A DNA stretch of 64,000 bases from Vespa crabro. Its lineage: Eukaryota > Arthropoda > Insecta > Hymenoptera > Vespidae. Both the position numbers and the translations under genes were made by a program. Each line of letters begins with the position of its first letter. Positions within the stretch are counted from its first letter, which is position 1. The notes below the pieces were generated by a model. The model ran no database searches. It was not told where the DNA came from and saw only the letters and a program-made list of their open reading frames with translations. The stretch is from NCBI RefSeq assembly GCF_910589235.1, contig NC_060963.1, forward strand, positions 7,417,501 through 7,481,500. Direction: 5' to 3'. This document shows, piece after piece, positions 46,824 through 59,172 of the stretch.

Positions 46824-48984
46824 CATACATATATTATCATTCAATTTCGATCATACTCGGAGTATATTTTACGAGCGATTATATGCTAACCGAAGTGCCT
46901 TATCTCTGCAATCTATTTTCGTCGACGATCCTCAGTCGTCGTTTTTCAAAGCAATAACCGTCCATACGAAACTTTGATGTGAACATGTGGTAATTGTTAA
47001 AATAAGTAACATGTTTTAAACCCTTGAAACGTTTCAGTGAAAGGGACACGAAATGAATATATATTTTTTTATATATATAAAGTCTATACTTGTTACGAAT
47101 TGCAGTTATATTGGTATTTTCAAAAATCATGTTAGATCGTATAAAAAGTTCTCTTACGTTTTATACTGCACACGATTATATAATGGAGATTACAAAAGAA
47201 GAAAATATAATCATATTTATAGATTCTATGAAATATCTTAGCCATAAGAATTTTTGCGCGTTAAATCCGTTGTGGGTCTGGTGAAGCAGTCAGTTAAGAA
47301 GGGCCGTTGAAATGTACTTTCTGTTTTCTCAGAAACGACGTAGCAGAGTTATTACCGATAATCAAAGTGACTTGGTAAAGAAGATAACACGCGTATAGAT
47401 ATATAATTAGTTACGTGGCAGCTTAGCGTATACAACTAAAACGATGAATGACGTGGCCACTTGGCGTCGCTAACGTATCATTATTTTTCTGTCTTTCGAT
47501 CGTTGACGCGGATGACTCTTCTTACGAATTCCTATCCGTGAGAAAACTTGATTTGAAAATGCGTCATCGTGGTCGCGTTGATTCACCGAAAATAGATCGT
47601 CGTGTACTAGATATAAATTGCGTATATATTGTAAAGTTTTTGTTTTCTCGCGAAGGCGACAAGCTCTCCCATCTTTTCTCATATTTAAGGAAAACTTTCG
47701 GAGATGCATTCGTTATATTCATTTCGTTATTTGCGAAACTCTGAGATTTGACATGTTTTGTTTAATATCAGCCGTGCGAATATCGAATATATGACTCATC
47801 TATACGAAAAAAGCATAAAATTATTATTACATAAAGTATTCTCGTTTATATTCATTACACTTTTATGTTATCGGATAAAAATTTCTTCAAGAACGAAGTT
47901 ACACGGTAATTTATAAGCATGTCAAAAACTGTAATACACGATGAACGTATTTCTTTCCTATTTTCTTTTAATTTTTTTTTTCTTCATTTTACTGAGACCA
48001 CTTAATCTAAAGAGAATATAGACGAACGATCATGTCACGGTTCGTATTCGTACCTCATACTCCTGCCTATTGAAAATTATTTTTTTCATATTAATTGACA
48101 AATTTCTAAACTATATTATAGATTGCATATATGCTTATACGTATATACATGAAATGCGTTTATACATACACAAACACACACACATACACATGTAATTTTC
48201 GTTTGATCTGTTCAAAAAAGAATTTTCGTAGCTAAAAGGGATGAGGTACAAATGTCGAGTCGATAAATGCGTTTACTATATAAGAATGAAAGTTAATGAT
48301 TTTTCGAAATCACATAGGTAATCACACGGGATAATGGCCGATTGTCGTCATCTCGTCGACCGTTATTGCGAAAAAAAGTTTATTATAGATATTTCTGTAC
48401 ACACTATCGATAATTCTTTTTTTTTTTCTTTTCGTTGTAAGTCGAATATGCAATAACTTCCAGGTAAGTCGAAATAAGTTCGTCGAGCTCGAAGGCGATC
48501 AAACGGCGATCCGCGAGCGACCAGAAAGAGAAAAAGTGTTCTTGATCGATCGATCCAGTTTATACTATCCTTCGAACTAGCATGAATTTATGGATTGTAT
48601 GTCGAATATGTTAATACGTCGTAATACATCCATAGAGAATGTACACAAGTTTTACTTTTTTCCGTTCGCACACGGGTCGACGTTCGTTCGAGCCAGGTTT
48701 TATAATGTATTATTTTAAATATGAATTAACGATAATCTTACTTTTACGATAGTGTATCTTGCTTTTAATCTAAACTGAACTTACTTTACGTTAGAGAGAA
48801 GCATCGCGAAGGAAATACCATAAGTGCAGATGACGTTCGCGAAGTTAAAAAGTGTTCGATACAAAATTGTGCAAGATGACAAGGTGCATTCGAGGAACTC
48901 CCCCCTTTTCTTAGATGGTGAATGCACATCCATAATGTACGTATATATATATGTATATATATGTTCGCTTTCATGCACATATGT

Positions 48985-49036
48985 CTATATATATACATAC
49001 ATACATACATACATACATACATACATACATACATAC
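48985..49036. repeat. (ATAC)n tetranucleotide repeat
   Basis: About ten ATAC units next to short TA runs. Confidence 0.9.
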
Positions 49037-51587
49037 GTATATCTAAGATTATCTTTACGAGAAGCAATTAGTTGTTTAATATCAGTATTTAAATATGCTC
49101 ATTGGCGGTCATTTGTGACGTACGTTTTTATATTGGTAACAAGTGCCTTAGTAATAACGATAATAATAAATACGTTGTTTACTTACATACAAACGGAGAA
49201 AAAAAAATATCTTTCATTTACATTCCTCTTCCCAACTTTCTTGAAAATATTTCTTTTTCGAAAAATATGCTGCAATCTCTTCTAATGTAATGATTTAATT
49301 GCTTTACGTTGCGTCATTAGAAAGGAGATGAATCAAGATGCTGGATGTAGATATCTATAAATGTACTTAGATGCGTTTGTAAAAGAACGATGACGTTCCG
49401 ATTTGGAATAAAGCGAGAAAGTGGGTATGATTGGGATGGTCAACCTGTGCTCGTTCACGTAATTTTACGGCGGTTCATTTTTTATAAGTTTCTTATACTT
49501 TTTGTTCTTTTCTTTTCTTTTATCTATTTTTTTTTGTGGATTTTTAAGTGGATACGAACTACAAGTAAAAAACGCCCAGTAAAAAATATGTCTGCCGTGT
49601 TGTTTTTTTGTCGGTATTTGAAAAATAATATGTGTAGTTAACAAAAAAAAAAAAAAAAGAAAGTTTAGGAAATAAAGTAATCTCGACTATTTCAACGACG
49701 ACCAGTGGAATTTTCCATATCAAAAAAATAATAATTTACATATTTTTGTAATAAAAAAGAAACCGTCGTAAAGCGAAGCATAGGAATTATTAAAAAAACG
49801 AACGAAAAAGTGGTAGATTAGAGCGGTAATTTTTTCAGCGAGTCGAAGAAAAAGTAGATAAAAAAAAAGAAAGAGAAAAAGAAAAGAAAAAAAAGAAAAA
49901 CCCATTCGTCCTTCAGAGATTACTGTGTATACCTGAGAACTTTTTCAACCCTTTCTTTCGACAATGCTTTCAGCAAAGGAAAGTATTCAGGCTCTTAGAT
50001 TATTTGTCAAAAGTAATTTTTATTTGTACCTCGTGAAAGATGCTTTCGTCAAACTTTAAAATTATTTTTTGTGTAACTCCTGCTTTCTTACGGTTTTCTT
50101 CGAGAAGGAAAAAAGATTTTTCACGTGAAATTTTTCTTCATCTCGATTTGTCATCCATAGAAAAACTTATACTTACAGTTTCATTCTTGTTGCGTATAAA
50201 AAAATTAAGGTCGAGGAGAATCTCTTTTCTAAACTTTTCGGACGTTGTTGAAATTGTTAGAAAAAGTTACTATTTGTAGAAAAGATGAATTTAGTAGAAA
50301 ATATTAAATGGTTACAGGGAGGTCTCTTACCTTTTATTTTTTGTAATCTTTTTAGGATTACAAACCAAATTCCCTACGATGGAAAAAATATTTAATTTTT
50401 TTCGGTTACTTATTTTTACATCCTACCGAAATGGGGAGATATCTATGGATAGTTATCACGTATATATTTAAATTGATTACGAAGACTCGTAGCGTGAATC
50501 TCCTAGGTAGATATACACCTGTTTCCTCTTCGAGTTATGCAGTTTTTTTTTAATCAGATATAAAAAGTCAACGAAATCGCGGGTTTATACACAATCTTCC
50601 CCTATATAAAGGCGTACCTAATGGGACCGATAGAAAGAAAAAAAACTCCCCTTCTCTCAACAGGTTGATGCTCATTGTGTAAATGGCATGTAATATGAGT
50701 TCGAATATCGTAGATAAAAAAATGTTTTCAACTTCTCTATCCTCAACAGGTCCTCCCCATTGAGAAAACTTCATATTTAAAGAAGAGATATAATAACTCG
50801 TGTATGATATTTAATATAGTTACGTATAAGTTTATCTATCGCTATAGTATCGAAAGCGAATAATTGCAAAGATTATTTCCAAACGATATTGGAATCAAAC
50901 TAATGCATTAAAAAAATATTCACAAATTAATGCGTTAAAAAAATATTCGCGATAATCAACAGTTTTCGTTATTTTTGTGAATGCATCGTGTTGAACAATG
51001 TTTGGATTGAACACGCGTTCACTACGCAATCAAATTGGCAACAAATAAAAAATTTTGTATTGTGAAGTAAGGGAAAATTTATGATAGAAATTTCCAGCTG
51101 GCATTCATATACCTACGATCGATCGATCGTTCGAGGAGATATTATATCAACCCACGTAAAGTTTCTCATAAAAAGATATTAACTTTCCATTTTGCATTGA
51201 GAATTTCAATAGATGCCAGAAAGCCAGAAAGTTATCAAAATTGTCGTAGGTAATTATAAGACCACGTTTCGAAATTTCGATTATTTCAGAAAAATCAAAA
51301 CATTTCGAGTCGACAAATCTAAAGAGGAAACATGTGAAAAAATCTGTCCGGTCATCTGTGTATTATACATACATGTAGATGTATATGTAAGTTCGAGATT
51401 TTTCATAAAAATGAAGTACCAGCATACGTCGAGTCCGTGTAGTTCCGCGTTCCTTGTAAAATCGTGAATGCATACGTTTTACTCTATAAATAGGGCCGAC
51501 GACGCGCAGCTGAGGAAGAAAACGGAAATCATCGAAACACGCGCGCATTTGGGGTCGTATCGTGTGTCGACGTAGGTAGGTAACAAA

Positions 51588-51735
51588 GAAGGAGAAGAAG
51601 AAAAAGAAAAAGAAGAAGAAGAAGGAGAAGAAGAAGGAGAAGATGAAGAAGAAGAAAAAGGAGAAGAAAAAGAAGAAGAAGAAGGAGTAGAAGAAGAAGA
51701 AGAAGGAGAAGAAGAAGAAGAAGAAAATAAAAAAA
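51588..51735. repeat. (GAA)n trinucleotide tract
   Basis: About 150 bp of GAA/AAG triplets with occasional GGA and TGA, giving poly-Phe/poly-Ser artefact frames on the minus strand. Confidence 0.9.
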
Positions 51736-54700
51736 AAAATAAAAAAGAAAGAGTACAAGCGAAAGAAAGAGAAATATAAAGAGAGATAGAGGAGAGGACG
51801 AAAACGAAGAAGGAGAAATGGTAGGGGAAGAGGGTAAAGAAAAAATTCAATAGGATCACGGTATTTGAAAAGTGGTTAGAATTAACGCGTGCGCCCTGTC
51901 TACCCTGCGACGCACCTTTTTATTCATTCTTTCTCTTTCTCTCTCTTCTCTCTCTCTTTTTTTATCTCTATCTCTATCTATCTTACTCTTACATTCTCGT
52001 TCGACAATGACCCTTTAACCTCGTCTCTCGTCGAGCATACTAACAGAGGGTGGCGACGATACAGGAGGGTGCTTCGACCCCTCACGCTCCGCCCTTCGAG
52101 AACGGACTTGCCCCTCGGGAGCCGATACAAAAAAACTCTATAAATGAAAATGATTGGTTCGATGTGGCAGTTCCTGGAAATACTAGCTTCCTTGTTCTGC
52201 AAAACGAAAATCGGATATATTGCCTATCTTTTTTTTTTCTGGAAAAGAAAATATTCTCTTCTACGGTATTTTGGTCGTATTTCCGTTAAAAAATATTCTA
52301 ATTAGACAACGATCGATTTGAAAAATTTTTCATTGTGACGTGTAATTCCATGTTATCTATCCTACGTTTCTAATATTTATAGAATAACTCATGTAGGTAA
52401 CATCGTTGACGTTGTCTAGCTTTATATTTTCGGCTCAATCTGTTGTACTTTCTTGCTTTATTGCATTTTATCTTTCCACTATCATCTACCGTAAAATCAT
52501 GGTTATCGAATGGTCAAATGTAAACGGTTGATTGGGGAGAAATATTATTTTTATGTCGAACGATAAATAATTGAAAGTATCTTCTATAAAATCAATTAAA
52601 TTTTTTTTTATAATCGCGAGAAATGCGATATCGTTCAATTGTTCATTGGACTAACGGTAGAGAGATAGTGAGAGAGTGAGAGAATGATAGGGTCATTAAG
52701 AGATAATAGAAAGAAGGGTGCTGCGAGAAAATCTTCCTTTCTCTCTTAGAAAACATCTATGTAATGGGGTTCCGATTGCCGTGCCTTCTCTAACGTAGAG
52801 AACGAATCCGACTTCGCGATTCCGGATTCAGCTCGATCATGGACATCGCGAGTGGACGTCATCGATGTACCAAGGCGGCTGCATCAGCCGTTTTCGAAAA
52901 TCTCTTTTAGCCAGAAAACGAATGCTCTGGACAATGATCACGTATGTGCTGATCTATAAATCTTGTATTGTCCGGCAGCGATGTTTGGTCGCCGTATATT
53001 AACCTAGGGATGAAAAGGCCATGCACCCGGTATTGTTCAATGGTTGACCCTTCTCGTGGAATAGAATTATTATTATCGGGTTGGATTTCGCGATACTTAG
53101 TGATTTTCAAAAATGGAGTTGAAACGGTGCCTCGTGCGACGATATCCAGTTCGAATGGAATTGATTTAATCTACAAACTTTCTCTCACGGTATCTCACAA
53201 TATTATTTTCTTCTATAACGTGATTTCTATGATCATTTGAAGTAAGATTAAGTAATTCGTTTTATTATTACGTTGCTTATTTTTTATGAAGTAAATACTT
53301 TCTTTTGTATTTTTTTGTAGGGTACCTTTTTTGTATCTTTCTTTTGTAAGCCTTTTTTACCATTTAGGGTAATTTATACGAGATATTACAAACCTTTTTA
53401 TTGTACTGTAAGCAGAGTTTTTTTTGCTTTCTTTTTCATACATAAGTATTCAGACATTAGTAAAAATTAAATTAAGATAATGTCTTAACGATCCTCAGTG
53501 CATATTTATCATAAACGATTTATGATATGCGAGTGTCGATGTTGTTAAAAAGTGAGGGTTTCGAAAAAGTTGAACAAACCTTCGAGTGACCCTTCGTTCT
53601 TTCCCTTTCTTCTTCTTTTTTTCTTTATTTTTCTTTGGATTGATGGGTCGTCCGCAACATAGAAAGAACTCTCAGGAGAAAAGAAAGAAAAGCCGATGGG
53701 TAGGGATGAAGAAAGTATCCAAGAGGTCTATGAAAAGAACTTGACAAATTGCTGCATCGTTCCATTCACTAAATATCGTTCACAAAATACTTTTCTCACC
53801 TTCCGTAGAGTAGTTATACTTTTCTCTTAAATTTACTAACGATATCACGATTGCATCGTTGTTATATTATTTCTTTCATAGTCCTAAAACTTTTATTGCG
53901 TAATAAAGGACAGTTTTTATCGTTTTCATTGAGTGAGGGAATAAGAGAAAGAGAGAAGGATAGAGAGAGCGAGAGAGAGAGAGAATTTAAAGTCCGCAAA
54001 AGTCATAATTGTGAGAGGAAAAAAATATGTTGTGGTAATGTTTCCAGATGAACTGTAAGTATGGATCATTCCAATATGAGCGTAGGTCAGCTGTCAGTTG
54101 TTTGTCCTTATAGAGGGGCGTCATTTGTGCGTTCGAGCCTGATCTGCAGGCCACAAATATCAGGCCACCAGTGGCTATCGTCTCAAGTTTTCTATAGATT
54201 CCGATGAATTCTTTTTTTTCATCCTTGGACCGTTACTTACAAGTAAAAATCGTTTTCCTCATTGTTCAATGAGTCCTTTGGAGAAACCAACAGAATGTTT
54301 CGTTTTCAATGGTAGTACAAGGATGCACTTTGAACTTATTTTTTTTTCCTCTTTAATCTTTGTATTCTCTCATATACGCATCGTTTAAGCTATTTATAAA
54401 ATTATAAGATCATTTGATTTCTTTCTATTTGCTAATATAACGTTAATGTTCCTTCGAACATATAGAATGAGAAAATATTCATGCGTAATTTTATGCATAA
54501 TACGGCATAAAAATTTTTTAATTATAATGACAATAAAGTATACAGATTTACATATGCATTTTCGACATTTTTTAAATAAGTAACCAATATTTAATTTAGC
54601 TATGTTATATTTTTGGATGGAAAGCGAATAAAAATAGATATTATTGATGCCGAGTATTGTTATTTATTCACCATGATTGGCAAGGAGCAGAGTAACGAAA

Positions 54701-57258
54701 GTGAGCGTTTTAAACACCTTTCGAAGTACGAAATCTTTGTTTGGACTCGTTCGTATTGATCACACGTGATATTACAATGTAAAATGTATACATAAAAATT
54801 ATCAATGACAGTTTCATATGCGGATGATTAAAAAAAGTAATTTCTTTTTGTATTAATATGGATGTGAAAAAGTTATTGCAGGATGCGAAAATTAAAAAAA
54901 AGAAAAAAACTATTCCGATATATTTTGCTATCTGAGAATTTAAACATGTTATTATATAGGTGTATTGAAGTATTAGGATAACATTTAAACAGCTGTGTTT
55001 TAGTCTCTTTTATATCACCGAAATCCTCCATGAGTTTCGTTAGATAAAAATATTTTTTTCTTGAAGTAGGATAAAACATTGAACCAATGAGTTATTTTGG
55101 CAAAGCTGATTTTATTTTCGTAAATCGATCCTGTTCGATAATTAGAAGTTTGTAGTTTAGAGATGAAAACTAGTTTTATGATGATCGAAAGAATTTTTTC
55201 AACATATTGTATAGCTCAATTTTTTTCTCTTGATTATTAAAATAAATTATAATATAATATGTATCATTTATAAAAAATTATAAAATAATATGTATAATAT
55301 ATGTATGTGTGTAATGTACGTGTGTGTGTAATTTACATTATCGTTATAGACAACGAAGAGAACAAATTTTGGATATTTTTTTTTATAGAAAATCTCTTTT
55401 ATCAAGAAAATAATCTTTTTAAGGCATATTGCTTTTCTAATTATCACTTGTTAATTCTCTTATCTATCTTATTATCGCGTTCAACTTTTGTTTGCGTTAC
55501 TACTACGTTGATTACCGCGATGTTTTTTAGACACGTACTTTGAACTTTTAACCATTATTTGCCAACAAATGAAGTAAAATAAATGCGTACACTTCTCGCG
55601 CGTTATCTCGATTAGTTCGGTGATATTTAAATTTTTTCAGTATTTGTATACAAGTCCTTCTATTTTCGTTTACATATAAAATTATATATAATATACGTAC
55701 ATTTACATTATTATAACATATATATGTAAAATATTATTAAATATCTACCTTGTAAGAAAATCGTTGTTAGGTAGAAATTCTAGTTTTTACTCGTAATGAT
55801 TTATTGATTTATTGAAATATTACTGTTAATATCTTTATTACTTAAAATAAGGATAAGGAGAAAGAAAAGTATAAGGAGAACATCAAAGAAACGAAATTGA
55901 ATTCTTTTTTTTATTCGAAAATTCTAATACAGGTAAATTTAATAAAAATTTTGATTCGAACATTTAAATAAAATTGTGGTGCATAAGATATAAATTTCGA
56001 GTTGAAAGTTTTAAGAGAATGGAGGAGAGAAAAAGGGAAAGAAATAAAAAATGAATGGTACCTAAAAAGTGAGTCTAGATGTTCGAATAGTTCTTAGAAT
56101 TAGAATTGAGATGGTAATAACAAGTTGGTTTTAAAAATCTTTCTTGTAGTAGCATTTGTTAGGAGCTTTTTTCTGTTTATAATTTTCTATTATCTGTCAG
56201 ATAAAAAAGGTGCATACTATTGATGATGTTGCGGTAACTTTGTTGACCTCATCGGTTTCTATATCTTTTTATTTCTCTTTCTTTCTGTGTTTAAAGATCT
56301 ATCACTGGTTTTTAAATATTCATATAACGTATTTTTACCTAAAATTTTATTTATGATTTAATTTAATTTATTATAATGAAAAATTTAACTGCAGTTCTGA
56401 ATACTGGAAATCTTTATTCAAGGTTACTGGTATTTTTCGAGCACTCTTTGAAAATAGGTTCTTTGAGAAATCGTTGAACTCTTTAAGTTGAACACACCTT
56501 CGATTTTATGCTTTCGTTAAGTAGTTCGAAAAGTATTCTCTTGCTGTCATATATTTTCCTTTGAGAAAATGGTACATCTTTTTTGAAAGGAAAGGAGAGA
56601 AAACTAAGAAATTCACATATTTTTAAAGATTTGTGAACAAAACGTGAATCAGGACGTGAACAATGAAAAAGATGGATTCTTGTTTTTCTTTTACAAAGGA
56701 AAGTTACTCCTTCGTCAATTGAAAAACGTCAAGAAAAATAACAAAATTTTTAGAAAATAAGAGACCAACTTTCTCTATTGCTAATCCTGCTATTACAAAA
56801 ATCAAAGTTTTTGTCCTTTACTAGTCGGGTTACAATAAAAATTAACTTGCTGGCGAATATCATAAATTTTATAAAATTACCCGAAACTTTGTGAAGATAA
56901 AGTATGCATCGATCTGAAAATAAAAACCTTTATTAGCTTCTTTGAGAATAATATTTTTCAAAAATATTTTTAAAGGATTTCTAAAGCCTAAGCTTTTTGA
57001 ATAATAAGTCGTGGTGCCTTCATTTCTTACACTTACATTTTTGTTTCATAAGTAACTTCTCAAAAGTAAAAATTAGTAACTCCTCAAAATTGTACATCCC
57101 TGTTATATAACGTGTATAAGTCTTATAGTCGTTTGAAATGCGACTTTAGTTGAGTAAAGAACAAAGATAAAAGAAAGAAGAACGAAATATTTGCAAATAT
57201 CAATTAGTTTATTGTAAATTCTTTGTATAAATATTTAAATATTTCAAGAAAAATCAAT

Positions 57259-57281
57259 AAATATATATATATATATATATA
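57259..57281. repeat. short (TA)n microsatellite
   Basis: A TA dinucleotide run of about 22 bp. Confidence 0.8.
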
Positions 57282-59032
57282 GAATAAAAGTAGTGAAGTA
57301 TTAAGAAATGTTGTAATATTGACAGAAAAGGAATTGGATTGAATTTTAAAAAAATATAAAATTGGATATGTATTATTTGATTATTGTCGTGTTAGTAGGT
57401 CGATGGGACGGTTGGACGATAACAATTTTATCGCTATACATACGACATTTAGTGAGAAAATAGGATTACTTGGTATTAAATATAATACAATTTTAAATAA
57501 TCACAATTTTTTTCTTTTTTTGTTAAACATAATATCGAATATATTTAGATATCGTAAATCAAGAATAACGAGTTTTTATTATGTTCGATATTTTATAATA
57601 CAGTTATCATCGAAGAAATTGAGCTAAAGTATAATTCTTAATTGTTCAAGCTTAAACTATTTATATTGTATTTATTTTTTATTAAAACACCTTTCATAAT
57701 TTAAATCGCAATGTATGGATATATAATTTCAAAATCTTTATACTCTTACAGCGTAGCATTTATGAAATTTCAAATATCGAATTTAAATGCAGAAGAACAT
57801 CTAATTGGATTTAAGAGATAATCCGTAAGAATTTTATTCTTACGAAAAGATCTACGTATAATATCCATTTTTATGCGACGATTTTAACATGATTATTATT
57901 GGAAAAGCATTATGTTTCTCTAATACATTTCATACATACTTATAAATTTTGGTCACAAAATATTTTGACTTTCGACAAAATTGCACCAATTAAATCGGAT
58001 TGTACCAAATTGGATTACATTATTTTTTGAATACAAAAATTTATTACTATATTTCTATTAATAATAAAAGGTGGTATAATGATAATTATCCTTTTCAAGA
58101 AGTATCTTAATGACAATTCGCAATAGTTTGACCTGTCTAGTTTTTCGTACAGTTAAAGATATATTGTATCTAATACATTGTATGCAAGGTCTTCTAACAG
58201 GAAACATGAACAACAAGGAGCTATCACATATTTTTTCTTACAAATTTTATTTGTTTAAATGATTTTTCTCATTAAGCGGCACAACATTGTTGCTACACTA
58301 ATATTTATAATAATTGATATTATTTTTATTAAAATTCTTGTCATTTTTTATACCTTAATTATATTATTGGAAAAAGACTTTCTATTTATAGATATTTTAT
58401 CTGTTTAGATAAAAACATAAGAGACTGGTTGTGCTGGAGATATAAAAAAAATTACGATGGTAAAGAGTCAAGAAGAATTTTCTGAGAAAATTTTTTTAAC
58501 TTTTTATTATTTTCTTTAATCAAAAAAATCTCTATTCTTTATGTATATATATAAGTTGTAATATATAGTTTGAATTAAATTTGTAGTTTTAATTTATAGC
58601 TTGGATTGAATAGTACAGATTAGGATCGTTAAAGTTAAGAAAAAATTTATTGATTTTATTCATATAAAATTTTGCAATAATTATTTCCATTGGATTATTT
58701 CTTTCGAATATGAGTTATCCGAATCTAGTTTATATATTATTTTCTTATGATGAAATCTTTTGATATATACTTTAATAATAAATGTATTATAGAAAAAAAT
58801 GATACAGTTAACAGTTTATTATTAGAAAAATTATAGAGAAAAGTTCATTGAACGACCTCAAGGATAGCAAAAAAACCACAATAAACATAAAAGTATTTAA
58901 AGACAGTGAAAAGGATATAGAAGAAAGGAAAGGAGGATGTTGAGATAGAAATGAAAAAGATTATTCGTTATTCAATATCTTAGAAGAAAAATAACGATAA
59001 ACGGAATGATATGATTCGTTATTACGAAATAA

Positions 59033-59172
59033 TGACGTCATTAACGTCAAGTAAGGTACTTCGGGGCGGAAACAGTTTGTAAGAAATTCAGGGAGTAGGG
59101 GTAGTAAAAGTAAAAGAGAATCAAAAGTGGGGTTACGAACGAGTATATAAATCCGTAAAAATTATTAGTTCA
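59033..59172 (+). promoter_or_regulatory. possible TATA promoter with upstream CRE
   Basis: A perfect TGACGTCA palindrome lies at about 59033-59040, followed by a GC-box-like GGGGCGG about 35 bp on, and a TATA box (TATATAA at about 59144-59150) some 100 bp further. A start would be expected near 59172-59178. No coding exon is visible downstream, so this is tentative. Confidence 0.25.

Noticed and set aside
51363..51859. Poly-Phe and poly-Ser minus frames
   Set aside because: Complement of the (GAA)n tract.
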